DNA from: Bacteroidota bacterium
GTDB taxonomy: Bacteria > Bacteroidota > Bacteroidia > B-17B0 > Aurantibacillaceae
Reading direction: 5' to 3'
DNA length: 64,000 bases
NCBI GenBank assembly: GCA_030684395.1
Contig: JAUXTT010000012.1
Span: forward strand, 23,951-87,950
Shown piece by piece: positions 1 to 10,065 of this stretch; positions within the stretch are counted from its first letter, which is position 1; each line of letters opens with the position of its first letter. The position numbers and the translations under genes were made by a program. Under the pieces are notes generated by a model, which was given only the letters and a program-made list of their open reading frames with translations, was not told the origin of the DNA and searched no databases.

Positions 1-12
1 TTTTTAATTTAC

Positions 13-2187
13 TTATTCAATAATAATTTTTCTGATAATAGTCTTTCCGTCAATTGTCAATTTCGAAAAATAAACTCCCGAAGCTAACTTATTGTTTGAT
101 CCAAATGAATAATCATAAGAACCGTTTAATAAGTCTTTGTTTACAACCATTTCAAGCGTTTTACCCAAAACATCAACTAATTCAAGTTTAACAGAATGCT
201 TCTCTGTTAATTCAAAAGCCACGTGAACTTCTCCGTTACCCGGATTTGGATAAACATTGTAACCCAGCGAAGATTCAAACTGTTCTTCTATTCCTACGCC
301 ATTATTAGTAATATTAATATCATCAATATAAATATTATTACTCTCACCACTGTCATCAGAGGTAAAAACAAATTTGAACCACACATTTTGTTGAGCGAGC
401 AAAGAAGAAATTGCAACAGTTTCAGTTCTCCACTGAGACGCTAGTGTAGGAACAAATGGACTTGTGTTAGCTCCCGTAACGTTTGCTAAAGCAGAACCTG
501 TTTTTGAATAACGTTGATTCCAGCTTTGTCCACAATTGGTAGAAGAGAAAACCTGAAGTTTTTCACTTGCGGTTGTTGTTTTGCGTTGGTGAGACAGTTT
601 AAAGGTAAACACCAAACCCGGGCTGACAGCGTTCATTGCACTTAAGTTATAAGTAGGCGTATAAAGTATTTCAACCGCATTGGTGGAATTCGTGAAATTA
701 TTTATCATCATAGAGTTAGTACCTGTGCAAGCTGCAGTTGTAGTTTGTGCCCACGCAGGTCCACCACCTGTATTATCTATTGTCCAATCAGCATTTGGAA
801 CTATTATACTCTCATAACTTTCAACTAATGTATTTTGAATACTTGCGGTGCTACTGCTAACTACTATTAGATTACTTTTTGTAACAACATCAGTACCCGC
901 ACTGGTTGTTGCAGTATAAGTTACAGAGTAAACTCCAGGAGTGTTGTATTGTATAGTAGGCATTGAGTCCGTTGAAGTACTTGGTGTTCCACCGGGAAAA
1001 TCCCAACTCCATCCCGTTACTGTTGCATTCCATGTAGAATCTTTAAACTGTGTTGTAGATCCTGCACACAAATAAACTTTATCGGCAACTACTTCAAAAC
1101 CTGCATCAGGAACACAAACAATTGGACTTGTAACTCCTGTGTTATTAAGATTAGTTGATGAAGACAATGTGCTTCTTCCGGAGGTTGTAGATCCTAATGC
1201 TGTTCTCATACGGGTAACCTGGCCATCGGTAAACATCATGGAACAATAGGAGTAATCCATATAATTCTGATAATTTTCGAAAGCTCCTGTGTTGCATACT
1301 TGGGAACCGGTTGGTGTAGGGCAATAATCCCAACCCATTGTTATAGGTGTATCTGAAACACCTTCATCACCACAAGCTACTCCCGGAGAATTGGTGCTCC
1401 CCCAAACATGAGGTAAATTAAACCAATGCCCAACTTCGTGAGTTAAAGCTCTTGATTGATTAACATTTCCTGTTCCTATAGAACCAATATAGTTATGTAA
1501 AATAACGATTGCATCATGAGCATTCCCTGAACCCCATGTTCCAGGACGATATGTATAACCAGCTGCACCACTACTAATTGATTTTACAGAATAAACATTC
1601 ATATACTTGGTTGGGTTCCATTTACCCGCTGTGGTTCCGGTATAAGGGCAGTTATCTCCACTTGTCCAGTCTGTTAAAGTATTATTATAATAAACAATTC
1701 CATTTGTACAGTTTCCCAGAGGGTCTTTGGTAGCGAGATAAAATTCAATTTCAGCTTTTCCAAAAATCGATTGAAAAGCGGATATTATATCAGTACTATC
1801 CGCGTTTAATGCTGCATAATCCCTATTTAAAATAGCTACTGCATCTTTTACCTGCTCCGGAGTTATTTTTTCAGAGCCATCCTGATGAAGAATATGAAAT
1901 ACCACCGGAATCTTAATGATGGTTGCCTGAACACTATTATTACCTGTGGTGTTTTTTTGCGTCTCATTTATGGAGTACCCATTTTTGAAGTTCTCGTATC
2001 CTATTTTAAAAGCTTTTTTGTCGGCTTCTGCCAATTCCTTATCGCTTTTTTCAATTCTAGCTCTTGCCTCAGGGTTATTTTTAAATACTTCGTTCATGGC
2101 TTCTGTGGTACCACAGAATTTATGTTGTTCCTGCGCAAGAGAAACAAAGCCTATCAGGCCGAATGCAATAAATAACGATTTTTTCAT
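13..2187 (-). CDS. Secreted M43 (pappalysin-like) zinc metalloprotease with PKD and T9SS sorting domains
   Basis: The 724-residue product starts with a signal peptide (MKKSLFIAFGLIGFVSLAQ). The catalytic domain covers about residues 90-345 and carries HEVGH at 250-254 with a third histidine at 260, followed by a Met-turn (YMDYS). This is the M43 arrangement. A PKD-like domain follows (about 360-445), ending in the usual WDFPGG and YxVTYTA patches. Next is a beta-sandwich segment (about 455-630), and the last 80 residues are a type A T9SS sorting domain (YPNPGNGEVHV to IIRKIIIE). By family knowledge it should cross the inner membrane by Sec and the outer membrane by T9SS and act outside the cell. 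The substrate is unknown. The adjacent upstream gene is a full-length paralogue, so the pair looks like a tandem duplication. An intrinsic terminator separates them, which suggests separate transcripts. Confidence 0.9.
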   Translation of the reverse strand: MKKSLFIAFGLIGFVSLAQEQHKFCGTTEAMNEVFKNNPEARARIEKSDKELAEADKKAFKIGYENFKNGYSINETQKNTTGNNSVQATIIKIPVVFHILHQDGSEKITPEQVKDAVAILNRDYAALNADSTDIISAFQSIFGKAEIEFYLATKDPLGNCTNGIVYYNNTLTDWTSGDNCPYTGTTAGKWNPTKYMNVYSVKSISSGAAGYTYRPGTWGSGNAHDAIVILHNYIGSIGTGNVNQSRALTHEVGHWFNLPHVWGSTNSPGVACGDEGVSDTPITMGWDYCPTPTGSQVCNTGAFENYQNYMDYSYCSMMFTDGQVTRMRTALGSTTSGRSTLSSSTNLNNTGVTSPIVCVPDAGFEVVADKVYLCAGSTTQFKDSTWNATVTGWSWDFPGGTPSTSTDSMPTIQYNTPGVYSVTYTATTSAGTDVVTKSNLIVVSSSTASIQNTLVESYESIIVPNADWTIDNTGGGPAWAQTTTAACTGTNSMMINNFTNSTNAVEILYTPTYNLSAMNAVSPGLVFTFKLSHQRKTTTASEKLQVFSSTNCGQSWNQRYSKTGSALANVTGANTSPFVPTLASQWRTETVAISSLLAQQNVWFKFVFTSDDSGESNNIYIDDINITNNGVGIEEQFESSLGYNVYPNPGNGEVHVAFELTEKHSVKLELVDVLGKTLEMVVNKDLLNGSYDYSFGSNNKLASGVYFSKLTIDGKTIIRKIIIE

Positions 2188-2200
2188 TTTGTTTAATTTT

Positions 2201-2238
2201 AAAAAATCATTTCCCTTAAATGGGGAAATGATTTTTTG
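2201..2238. terminator. Bidirectional intrinsic terminator between the two M43 protease genes
   Basis: A 10-bp perfect stem, ATCATTTCCC at 2206-2215 with GGGAAATGAT at 2223-2232, is flanked by A-runs on the left and T-runs on the right. It therefore works as a hairpin plus U-tract on either strand. Both neighbouring genes are on the minus strand, so its job is most likely to end the transcript of the 4504-2249 gene just before the next one starts. Confidence 0.8.
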
Positions 2239-2248
2239 ATTTATTGTT

Positions 2249-4504
2249 TTATTCTACAATTATCTTTCTTATGATTGAATTGCCATCAATAGTAAGTTTC
2301 GCAAAATAAATACCAGAAGCAAGTTTTTGATTAGCTCCGAAAGCGTAATTATAAGAGCCAACGTTTAAATTTGAATTAACTGCTGTTTCAAGCGTTTTAC
2401 CTAAAAGGTCAACCAACTCCAGTTTAACTGAATGTTTCTCAGTAAGGTCAAAAGAAACATGCATGTTACCATTATTTGGATTTGGGAATACAGTGTAATT
2501 TAATTGATTTTCCAGGTGTTCTATTATTCCAACACCATTGTTCGACATATTTATATCATCAATGTAAATATTATTACTTTCTCCGCTATCATCAGAAGTA
2601 AACACAAACTTGAACATTACATTTGTTTGAGCCTGCACTGCTGATATAGCAACTGTTTCTGTTCTCCATTGAGTAGATAAAGTTGGAACAAAAGCACTTG
2701 TATTTGCGCCTGTAACGTTTGCTAAAGCGGATCCGGCTTTGTTATAACGTTGAGTCCATGTTTGTCCACAATTGATGGAAGAATATACCTGAAGCCTCTC
2801 ACTTGCAGTGGTAGTTTTACGTTGGTGAGACAGTTTGAAAGTGAATGTTACGCCCGGAGTAGCTGCATTGATTGCGGCAATGTTGTATGATGGAGTATAA
2901 AAAGTTTCAACAGCACTGGTAGTATTAGTGAAATTGTTGATCATCATTGATTGTGTTCCTGTTAAAGCTGCGGTACCTGTTTGCGCCCAACCCGGACCAC
3001 CATTAGTGTTATCCACTGTCCAATCCGCATTTGGTACAGTAATACTTTCAAAACTTTCTACCAAAGCAGTTTGATTGGTAGCAGTACTGCTGTAAACGGT
3101 TATGTAACCGGCTTTTGTTATTGTGTTTGATCCTGCAGAGTTGGTTGCAGTATAAGTTACAGCATATACTCCAGGAGTTGCATATGTTACAACTGGGTTT
3201 TCATCTATTGAAGTAGAAGGCGTTCCACCCGGGAAATCCCAGTTCCATGATGTAGCTACCGCATTCTGAGTGCTATCAGCAAATGTAACATTTGCTCCTG
3301 TACACGCATATCTTTTATCTGCACCAAAGTCAGCCACCGGAGCACAAACCTGCTGAACCCTGATACCTGTATTAATTTTGTTAGTAGAGGAAACTAACGT
3401 GCTTCTTCCTGATGTTGTTAACGTTAGCGTATAACGCATTCTTCTGCACTGCCCTAATGTAAACATCTTTGGGCAAGATGAATAATCCATAATATTTTCA
3501 ACGTTTGCGTAATTGCTTGCATCACAAGAGTTCGGTGTAGCTGCCGGGCAAGTACTGAAAAATCCTAAAGTAATTGGTGTATCATCAATTGCACCGTATG
3601 GAGGAACATTACCCAAATTATCATTTCCACAACTTACACCCGGTTGATTTGTGCTACCAAATGTATGGGCTAAATTTAGCCAATGGCCAATTTCATGAGC
3701 TAAAGAACGAACTTCTTTACTTGGAATATCAAGGAAACTCGAGTTATAAATAATGCAATCATTGGCATTGCCTGATGGCCAGGTTCCCGGTCGATAGGTA
3801 TAACCAACAATGGTTCCACCTCCTCCGCCACCTCCGTCAGTAATACTTTTTACTAAATAAATATTCATATACTTTCTTGGATCCCACTTTCCTGAGGTGG
3901 TACCTGTATATGCGGGTGAAGAAGATGTTTGATCCCAAACAGTGTTTGCATCGTAATGTCTGATAATTCCATTAGTACAATTTCCTAAAGGATCTTTGGT
4001 AGCTAACATAAATGTAAGATTACATCCTGTTGCTCTTGCCTGAAAAAATGGCTCAATAGTAGAAGTATCAGGGTCTAACTTTTGATAATCGATATTTAAT
4101 TGATTAATTACATCATAAATAACCTGATTGGAAACATTTTCACCTCCGTTTTGGTGAAGAATATGAAACACAACCGGAATAGTGTCCATTGGAGAGGGTG
4201 GATCGCTCATTACCGAGTTTTGGCCAATTATTTTATTGGCACTTGGATCATTTTCCCAAGCGCCCATTGCCTTTTGAGCAGCTTCATAACGAGCCTTAGC
4301 TTCCGGATCTTTTGCAAACAATGCATTCATAGCTTCATCCGTCCCACAACGATGTGACCCTGTAGAATGTTTGTGCCCTTCATCCTGAATAGCAATTGTA
4401 TTTAACTTTTGATTTTTTACCAAACTAACTTTTTTTCCTGTTTGAGCATTTAAAACAGAAAACCCTACCACCAAAGCAGCACTTAAAAATATACTTTTAA
4501 CCAT
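2249..4504 (-). CDS. Secreted M43 (pappalysin-like) zinc metalloprotease, paralogue of the downstream gene
   Basis: The 751-residue product has a signal peptide, a short His-containing pro-region (GHKHSTGSHRCGTDEAM), an M43 catalytic domain with HEIGH at 270-274 and a downstream IMDYSS Met-turn, a PKD-like domain, a beta-sandwich and a type A T9SS sorting domain (FPNPNNGNMHV to IIRKIIVE). The order and much of the wording match the downstream paralogue, including the CGTxEAM motif after the signal peptide and the long identical-looking segment before the sorting domain. A Gly run (about residues 223-228) sits in the catalytic domain and is absent from the sister protein. The role is inferred to be extracellular proteolysis; the cleavage target cannot be read from sequence. 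A TATCTTTA-like -7 box lies upstream at 4532-4539 on the minus strand. Confidence 0.9.
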   Translation of the reverse strand: MVKSIFLSAALVVGFSVLNAQTGKKVSLVKNQKLNTIAIQDEGHKHSTGSHRCGTDEAMNALFAKDPEAKARYEAAQKAMGAWENDPSANKIIGQNSVMSDPPSPMDTIPVVFHILHQNGGENVSNQVIYDVINQLNIDYQKLDPDTSTIEPFFQARATGCNLTFMLATKDPLGNCTNGIIRHYDANTVWDQTSSSPAYTGTTSGKWDPRKYMNIYLVKSITDGGGGGGGTIVGYTYRPGTWPSGNANDCIIYNSSFLDIPSKEVRSLAHEIGHWLNLAHTFGSTNQPGVSCGNDNLGNVPPYGAIDDTPITLGFFSTCPAATPNSCDASNYANVENIMDYSSCPKMFTLGQCRRMRYTLTLTTSGRSTLVSSTNKINTGIRVQQVCAPVADFGADKRYACTGANVTFADSTQNAVATSWNWDFPGGTPSTSIDENPVVTYATPGVYAVTYTATNSAGSNTITKAGYITVYSSTATNQTALVESFESITVPNADWTVDNTNGGPGWAQTGTAALTGTQSMMINNFTNTTSAVETFYTPSYNIAAINAATPGVTFTFKLSHQRKTTTASERLQVYSSINCGQTWTQRYNKAGSALANVTGANTSAFVPTLSTQWRTETVAISAVQAQTNVMFKFVFTSDDSGESNNIYIDDINMSNNGVGIIEHLENQLNYTVFPNPNNGNMHVSFDLTEKHSVKLELVDLLGKTLETAVNSNLNVGSYNYAFGANQKLASGIYFAKLTIDGNSIIRKIIVE

Positions 4505-4597
4505 GTTATAATTCGATTAATTTTCGATAAATAAAGATAATAAAAATTACTTAAAAAAGCAATTTAACAATTAAAGGAAAAAATTGAGGTTAAGCGG

Positions 4598-5737
4598 TTA
4601 TTTTAGGGCATTTTTGAGATCCTCAATCAAATCTTCTACATCCTCTACACCTACGCTTAATCGCAATAAATTATCGACTACTCCCGCTTTTTCACGTTCT
4701 GATTTAGGAATGGAAGCATGCGTCATTGTTGCCGGGTGGTTAATTAACGACTCTACTCCACCTAAAGATTCTGCTAAAGAAAAAACTTCAAAAGACGAAG
4801 CGACCTTAAAAGTGTCTTCTAAAGATGCATTTTTGAGCACAATAGATAGCATTCCGCCAAAATCTTTCATCTGTTTTTTAGCAATATGATGATTAGGATG
4901 GTCTTCAAATCCGGGCCAGTATATTTTTTCTATCCGTGGATGTGTCTTCAAAAACTCAGCAACTTTTCTTCCATTGTAACAATGACGTTCCATTCTTAAA
5001 TGAAGAGTTTTAATTCCACGCATCACAAGGAAACTATCCATTGGTCCGGGATTTGCACCACAACTGTTTAAAATGAAATATATTTTTTCGTGAAGAGCAT
5101 CGCTATTGGTAATTAAGGCTCCCATTACCACATCACTATGCCCGCCCAAATACTTGGTTACCGAATGCATTACAATGTCTGCACCCAAAGCTAAAGGGTT
5201 TTGCAGGTAAGGGCTGGCAAAAGTATTATCAACTGCCAACAATAAATTATTTTCTTTCGCAATTTTAGAACACGCTTCTATGTCTATAATTTGCATGGTA
5301 GGATTGGTTGGTGTTTCAGCCCAAATTAATTTTGTATTTGAGTTGATATATTTCTTGATATTTTCTGAATTTGTGAGATTAATAAAATGAAACTTTATTC
5401 CATAAACCTCATAAATTTTAGTGAACATGCGATATGAACCTCCATATAAATCATCACCTGTAATTACTTCATCGCCCGGTTTTAACATACGCATTACAGC
5501 ATCAGTTGCGCCCATTCCACTACTAAAACATACACAGTGTTTTCCATCTTCCAATGCGGCAATGTTTTTTTGTAACGCTTCACGTGTAGGATTTTTACCT
5601 CGTGCATAACCGTAACCTTTGTTTACCCCGGGAGATTCCTGAACGTAGGTTGATGTTTGAAAGATAGGAGTCATAATAGCTCCGGTTGTTGGATCTGGCT
5701 CTGCGCCTGCATGTATTGCTTTGGTTCCGAATTTCAT
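4598..5737 (-). CDS. PLP-dependent cystathionine gamma-synthase/lyase family enzyme
   Basis: The 379-residue product is full length for the Cys/Met metabolism PLP family. The Schiff-base lysine is Lys195 in SVTKYLGGHSD. The phosphate-binding FSSGMGA segment (71-77) and the TYVQESPG and YARGKNPT patches are present. These enzymes either join cysteine with an activated homoserine (gamma-synthase, MetB) or split cystathionine or methionine (gamma-lyase). The sequence alone does not separate the two, so no symbol is given. It stands alone, away from the riboswitch-controlled metH operon, and I see no SAM riboswitch upstream. The start ATG at 5737 directly precedes the conserved MKFGTKAIHAG. A dispersed repeat lies 17 bp upstream. 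Confidence 0.9.
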   Translation of the reverse strand: MKFGTKAIHAGAEPDPTTGAIMTPIFQTSTYVQESPGVNKGYGYARGKNPTREALQKNIAALEDGKHCVCFSSGMGATDAVMRMLKPGDEVITGDDLYGGSYRMFTKIYEVYGIKFHFINLTNSENIKKYINSNTKLIWAETPTNPTMQIIDIEACSKIAKENNLLLAVDNTFASPYLQNPLALGADIVMHSVTKYLGGHSDVVMGALITNSDALHEKIYFILNSCGANPGPMDSFLVMRGIKTLHLRMERHCYNGRKVAEFLKTHPRIEKIYWPGFEDHPNHHIAKKQMKDFGGMLSIVLKNASLEDTFKVASSFEVFSLAESLGGVESLINHPATMTHASIPKSEREKAGVVDNLLRLSVGVEDVEDLIEDLKNALK

Positions 5738-5753
5738 GTTGTTGTTTGTTTTT

Positions 5754-5792
5754 TACCACGGAGACACAGAAGACTCTGAGTTTCACGGAGGA
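5754..5792. repeat. Degenerate dispersed extragenic repeat (ACCACGGAGACACAGA type)
   Basis: The stretch reads ACCACGGAGACACAGA, then ACTCTGAGTTTCACGGAG. It has a loose 11-12 base periodicity built from CACGGAG / CACAGA / CTCTGAG words and lies between two divergent genes. The same style of sequence occurs at 27695-27850 in this window. Similar strings are scattered in intergenic DNA of many Bacteroidota genomes (recollection, not checked). Confidence 0.5.
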
Positions 5793-5908
5793 TAGTTTTA
5801 ATTATTTATTAATTATAAAATCAGTAGTTAGTTTATTAGTTATGTTGTTCTTAGCCTGATCGCCTTAAATTACTACTTTCGTGGGCGAATTTACAAATTA
5901 AAGTTTCA

Positions 5909-6253
5909 ATGAAGAAAATATACTACCTCTCCACATGCAGTACTTGCTCACGAATTATTAACGAATTAGGAATAAAGCCTAAGAAATTCGAAATGCAGGA
6001 TATAAAAACGGAGCCGATTACCGAGAAACAATTGGATGAAATGGCTGCTATGAGTGGAAGTTATGAAAGTTTGTTCAGCAGGGTTGCATTAAAATACAAA
6101 ACACTGGAGGTTAAACCTTCTAAAGAAAAAGAATACAAAAATCTGATCCTGGAAGAATACACTTTTTTGAAACGACCGGTTATTATAGTTGATAAAAAGA
6201 TTTTCGTTGGAAACTCTAAGAGTGTGATTGCCGAAGCGAAAAAATCCATGTAA
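5909..6253 (+). CDS. ArsC/Spx-family thioredoxin-fold protein
   Basis: The 114-residue product matches the length of the ArsC/Spx/YffB family. An N-terminal beta strand leads to Cys10-Ser-Thr-Cys13, followed by the usual QDIKTEPITEKQLDEM and RPVIIVDKKIFVGNS blocks. The family covers glutaredoxin-coupled arsenate reductases and redox-responsive regulators. No ars genes are near, so arsenate reduction should not be assumed. A CxxC pair is more typical of Spx-like members than of the classical single-cysteine ArsC. A TACTTTCG -7 box ends about 28 bases before the ATG. It converges on hisS, separated by about 30 bp that hold a repeat fragment. Confidence 0.75.
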   Translation: MKKIYYLSTCSTCSRIINELGIKPKKFEMQDIKTEPITEKQLDEMAAMSGSYESLFSRVALKYKTLEVKPSKEKEYKNLILEEYTFLKRPVIIVDKKIFVGNSKSVIAEAKKSM

Positions 6254-6264
6254 TACAATGGCAT

Positions 6265-6284
6265 GCAGATGACGCAGATTTTTT
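6265..6284. repeat. Fragment of a CGCAGAT-type dispersed repeat
   Basis: GCAGATGACGCAGATTTTTT lies between the convergent ArsC-like gene and hisS and touches the hisS stop codon. It matches GCAGATGACACAGATTTTAT at 35917-35936 at 18 of 20 positions, which is the direct evidence that this is a repeated element. Confidence 0.5.
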
Positions 6285-7665
6285 AATTCATTGTTTTTAA
6301 GAGTCCTTCCAGATTTACATCTGATTGCTCTCCGGTTTGCATATTCTTCAGTTTGAAGGTTTTGTTATTCATCTCTTCGCTTCCAACTATACATACAAAT
6401 GGTATTTTCTTTTTATCAGCGTAATCAAACTGTTTGTTCAGTTTCTTATTATTATCGGGATACAATTCGCATGAAATATTTTCTTTTCGAAGTTTAGCCA
6501 CAAATGGCAAAATATAATTTTGTTCTGTTTCTCCAAAGTTAACGAACATCAACTTTACCGAGGTTGATTGGTTAATGCTTTCCGGAAATAAATTAGCATC
6601 GTTCATTACATCAAAAATTCTGTCGATACCAAATGAAATTCCTACTCCACTCATGTTTTTTAATCCAAAAATCCCGGTAAGGTCATCATATCGTCCACCT
6701 CCTGTGATACTGCTACTTAAACTCCCCACATTTGCCTTAACTTCAAAAATTGCCCCTGTATAATAGTTCAGCCCACGCGCTAAAGTAATATCAACTTCAA
6801 GGATTGATGTTGACAAACCCAGTTCACCAATGGCATCAAGCACAATTGCCACTTCCTTAATACCTTTCATTCCAACTTCACTGGCAGAAAGGATATTTTC
6901 CAACATCACTAATTTCTCTTCATTACTTCCACTGATCTCAAATACAGGTTTCAATTTTTCGATCGCTTCATTTGAAAGTCCCTTCTCAGAAAGTTCCTTT
7001 ATAACATTATCAACTCCGATCTTATCCAGCTTATCAATAGCTACAGTGATATCAATGATCTTATCTGCTTCACCTATAATCTCTGCGATACCACTCAATA
7101 TTTTTCTGTTATTGATTTTAATGGTGGCAGCTAATTTCAGATCAGTGTACACATCATCCATCAGTTTCACAAGATCCACTTCATTCATTAGTGAGTTACT
7201 TCCTATCATATCTGCATCGCACTGAAAAAATTCACGGTAACGACCCTTTTGAGGTTTGTCGGCTCTCCACACCGGTTGAATCTGATAACGTTTAAATGGA
7301 AATGTAATATCATTTTGGTGCATTACGACATAACGGGCAAAGGGAACTGTCAGATCGTAGCGCAATGCACGTTCTGTAAGTATATCTGTATTACGGGAAC
7401 TTTCTAAACTCAAATTAAATTCTTTTAGCAAATCTTCCTTTTTGCTGGATTCATGCATTCTTGAGTTTAAAATTTTAAAAAGCAACTGATCTCCTTCTTC
7501 TCCATACTTTCCTGTAAGAGTTGAAAGGTTTTCCATGGCAGGAGTTTCAATTTGTTCGAAACCGTACAAATTAAAATACTTTTTGATGGTGTCAAAAATG
7601 TAATTTCTTTTTTGCATTTCTACCGGTGAAAAATCGCGGGTTCCTCTTGGAATGGATGGTTTCAT
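6283..7665 (-). CDS. hisS: Histidine-tRNA ligase
   Basis: The 460-residue product is a class II aminoacyl-tRNA synthetase that charges tRNA-His. It opens with [12 protein letters not shown], the typical HisRS N-terminus. Motif 2 lies around [23 protein letters not shown], the His-specific [12 protein letters not shown] block is present, and motif 3 is [15 protein letters not shown]. The C-terminal 95 residues form the anticodon-binding domain ([14 protein letters not shown] to the end). It is a single-gene unit: a hairpin terminator separates it from the upstream phosphohexomutase gene. No histidine-responsive leader is visible in the 149 bp before it. Confidence 0.95.
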   Translation of the reverse strand: MKPSIPRGTRDFSPVEMQKRNYIFDTIKKYFNLYGFEQIETPAMENLSTLTGKYGEEGDQLLFKILNSRMHESSKKEDLLKEFNLSLESSRNTDILTERALRYDLTVPFARYVVMHQNDITFPFKRYQIQPVWRADKPQKGRYREFFQCDADMIGSNSLMNEVDLVKLMDDVYTDLKLAATIKINNRKILSGIAEIIGEADKIIDITVAIDKLDKIGVDNVIKELSEKGLSNEAIEKLKPVFEISGSNEEKLVMLENILSASEVGMKGIKEVAIVLDAIGELGLSTSILEVDITLARGLNYYTGAIFEVKANVGSLSSSITGGGRYDDLTGIFGLKNMSGVGISFGIDRIFDVMNDANLFPESINQSTSVKLMFVNFGETEQNYILPFVAKLRKENISCELYPDNNKKLNKQFDYADKKKIPFVCIVGSEEMNNKTFKLKNMQTGEQSDVNLEGLLKTMN

Positions 7666-7767
7666 TACTTCAGAATTAATTGAAGGGCGAAATTAAGAAT
7701 TAATGGGGAATTACGAGTGTCACAAACTTATTTTCCTTAGTATTGGATTGATTAAAGTTAAAATAAA

Positions 7768-7793
7768 AAGGTCATCGGGAAACCGATGACCTT
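7768..7793 (-). terminator. Intrinsic terminator after the phosphohexomutase gene
   Basis: AAGGTCATCGG (7768-7778) pairs perfectly with CCGATGACCTT (7783-7793) around a GAAA tetraloop. Read on the minus strand the hairpin is followed by TTTTATTTT. It lies 22 bp beyond the stop of the 9221-7815 gene. Confidence 0.85.
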
Positions 7794-7814
7794 CAAAAAA
7801 TAAGATCTAAACCA

Positions 7815-9221
7815 TTACCCCAACAAAACCTTCTTCACATCAGCTAAAATATCAAAAGCTGTTTCTTTGTCTTTAGCTTCCGCATAAGTTCTTAAAACGG
7901 GCTCAGTACCCGATGCACGGATCATTGTCCAGGTATTATCATCAAAGAAAAATTTGAATCCGTCAAGATCTTCAATACGCTGTACTTTGTATTTTCCGAA
8001 TTCCTTGTATTCGCCTTTTTTGCATTTTTCAACGATAGCATTTTTTAATGCATCATCAATTTGTAAGTCGTTACGTTCAAACCAAAATGTTCCGGTAATA
8101 TCGTAAACTTCCTGAATCAATTGTTTTAAACTCTTACCTGTTTTGGCCATAAATTCCCACAGTGTTAATCCCATCCAGATTCCATCGCGCTCAGGGATAT
8201 GCCCTTTGATTGCTATTCCTCCACTCTCTTCACCTCCAACCAATACATCTTCGGTTACCATGATGCCACATATATATTTGAACCCGATCTTCACTACATC
8301 TAATGGCAAGTTATAATGTGCGCACATGTTATTGATCTTCACCGTAGTTGAAAAAGCGGTACACACTTTTGCTCTTTGCCCCTTATATTTAACCAGGTAA
8401 TGGATTAATAATAAAATGATGTGATGAGAATCAACAAAGTTTCCTTCGTTATCGTACAATCCAATACGATCGGCATCTCCATCGGTACATAAGCCGCAAT
8501 CAATATTACCGCTTGTTTTAATCAGGTTCGAGAACTCCAATAGATTTTTATGAATTGGCTCCGGTGCCTGTCCCATAAAGCTTGGATTGTAATCACCGTG
8601 CAAATGAACAATGTCCGGGAACAAACGTTTCATTACACGTTGCCCTGCTCCGTACATACTGTCGTATGCAAGCTTTAAGCCAGAATTTTTGATAGCATTC
8701 AGGTCAAAGCTCTCTTCCACTCTCTTTACATACAGATCTTCCAATGGAGCAATGATCAGTTGCCCGTTTTTCTCTGCCGCAGCAAGATCAACCGTTTCGT
8801 AATTGGTGTTTGCTTTCTCAGGAATAATGTCTTCTACTTCCTGAACATGCTCCGGCATCAAAGGTCCGCCATAACTTCCTTTTAATTTATAACCATTGTA
8901 TGATGGAGGGTTGTGACTTGCTGTAAGTATAATTCCTAAGCTTGCTTTGTAATGAACTGTTCCTAATGAAACCATTGGTGTAGAAACAAAATCTTTTGCG
9001 AGATATACTTTGATTCCATGATCCAGTAAAACCCTTGTAGTGGTTTCTGCAAACAACTCACCGGCAAAGCGGCAATCGTGGCCAACTACAACCGATGGAT
9101 CCTTAAAGTTCTTTTTTAACCAAACTGCTGTTGCCTCTGTAACACGTGCAACATTCTCAACTGTGAAATCTTTTGCTATGATGGCTCTCCAACCGTCAGT
9201 TCCAAATTTAATTTTTGTCAT
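7815..9221 (-). CDS. Phosphoglucomutase/phosphomannomutase family protein
   Basis: The 468-residue product carries all four signatures of alpha-D-phosphohexomutases: the phosphoserine loop TASHNPPSYNG, the metal-binding loop DGDADR, the sugar-binding loop GGEESGG, and the C-terminal phosphate-binding RASGTEPVLRTY. The enzyme interconverts hexose 1- and 6-phosphates through a phosphoserine, supplying precursors for cell-surface sugars and storage. Glucose versus mannose preference is not decided by these motifs. It begins 37 bp after the SPFH/M48/barrel operon on the same strand, so readthrough from that operon is possible, and it ends at a clear terminator. Confidence 0.92.
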   Translation of the reverse strand: MTKIKFGTDGWRAIIAKDFTVENVARVTEATAVWLKKNFKDPSVVVGHDCRFAGELFAETTTRVLLDHGIKVYLAKDFVSTPMVSLGTVHYKASLGIILTASHNPPSYNGYKLKGSYGGPLMPEHVQEVEDIIPEKANTNYETVDLAAAEKNGQLIIAPLEDLYVKRVEESFDLNAIKNSGLKLAYDSMYGAGQRVMKRLFPDIVHLHGDYNPSFMGQAPEPIHKNLLEFSNLIKTSGNIDCGLCTDGDADRIGLYDNEGNFVDSHHIILLLIHYLVKYKGQRAKVCTAFSTTVKINNMCAHYNLPLDVVKIGFKYICGIMVTEDVLVGGEESGGIAIKGHIPERDGIWMGLTLWEFMAKTGKSLKQLIQEVYDITGTFWFERNDLQIDDALKNAIVEKCKKGEYKEFGKYKVQRIEDLDGFKFFFDDNTWTMIRASGTEPVLRTYAEAKDKETAFDILADVKKVLLG

Positions 9222-9258
9222 ACTGCAAATATAATTATTAATATTATTTAATTTTTAT

Positions 9259-10062
9259 TTAGAATAAATAACCGCAGCCTAAATAAAAAGTTGCGAGGTC
9301 CCGTGCGTTTAGTCTTTTTGCTATAGTTGTGGTAACATACTGAAATCTTCTTTCACTTGAAGTATTATTAAAATCTTCCGGCTTGGTTGGAAGAAAAAAA
9401 CTTACTCCCCTGTTTACAATAATTCTATCATTAAATATGCGGTTCATTCCGAAACTGAATCCCCACCCAAAAGAATGGGTTTTGTAATATCCTCTTTCAG
9501 TAGCTAATATTGCTTGCTTACCTGTATACGGCGACAATGTTTCACTTACTAACTCCGTATCGGTGAATTTCCCCATCATGCTGCAATAACCCATGTTGAT
9601 CTTAAAATATTTACCAAACGGGGCAAGTGCATTCTTCCCGTAAAAAGTTAAACTTCCCTGATAATAATGCCCGAAAACATTCAACTGTTTTCTATTGAAT
9701 GAGTATGTATTTACCTCTCCTGTAGCAGCATCCGTAATATCCTCATCAAAACTAAAATAATCCTTAGATGCAGCAAAACTGTACATAAAGGCAATAGCGA
9801 ATTTACGTCCCACTACCCTCTCCAGGTGTAAAGAATGGGTTGTATTAAAAGGAATCATAATTGATTCTTCAGCGGTTCCGCTAGGATAAGATCCCGTTTG
9901 TGATGGAAAAACCCTGTTTAAAAATGTAGGTCTTTTAAGTGCCGGACCAATATTTATCTGATAATTAATAAAATTTCTTTTTCCCTGATAACCTGGCACA
10001 ATTTGGGCTTCAGAATAAAAAAAACTTGCACCCAAAACAGCTATAAAAATAAATTTTCTCAT
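9259..10062 (-). CDS. Predicted outer-membrane beta-barrel protein, function unknown
   Basis: The 267-residue product has a signal peptide cleaved near YSEAQ, alternating aromatic/polar strands throughout, and a terminal Phe (YLGCGYLF), the usual last strand of an outer-membrane barrel. I do not recognise the family. It begins 3 bp after the stop of the M48 peptidase gene, so the two are almost certainly co-transcribed. That suggests the peptidase and barrel act together in the envelope, for instance in barrel maturation or turnover, but this is inference. Confidence 0.7.
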   Translation of the reverse strand: MRKFIFIAVLGASFFYSEAQIVPGYQGKRNFINYQINIGPALKRPTFLNRVFPSQTGSYPSGTAEESIMIPFNTTHSLHLERVVGRKFAIAFMYSFAASKDYFSFDEDITDAATGEVNTYSFNRKQLNVFGHYYQGSLTFYGKNALAPFGKYFKINMGYCSMMGKFTDTELVSETLSPYTGKQAILATERGYYKTHSFGWGFSFGMNRIFNDRIIVNRGVSFFLPTKPEDFNNTSSERRFQYVTTTIAKRLNARDLATFYLGCGYLF

Positions 10063-10065
10063 GCC

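Noticed and set aside
5738..5908. SAM riboswitch in front of the cystathionine synthase/lyase gene
   Set aside because: The conserved S-box cores (GGAGGGA...GCCC, GAAACC and AAGGTG) are absent from both strands of this gap.
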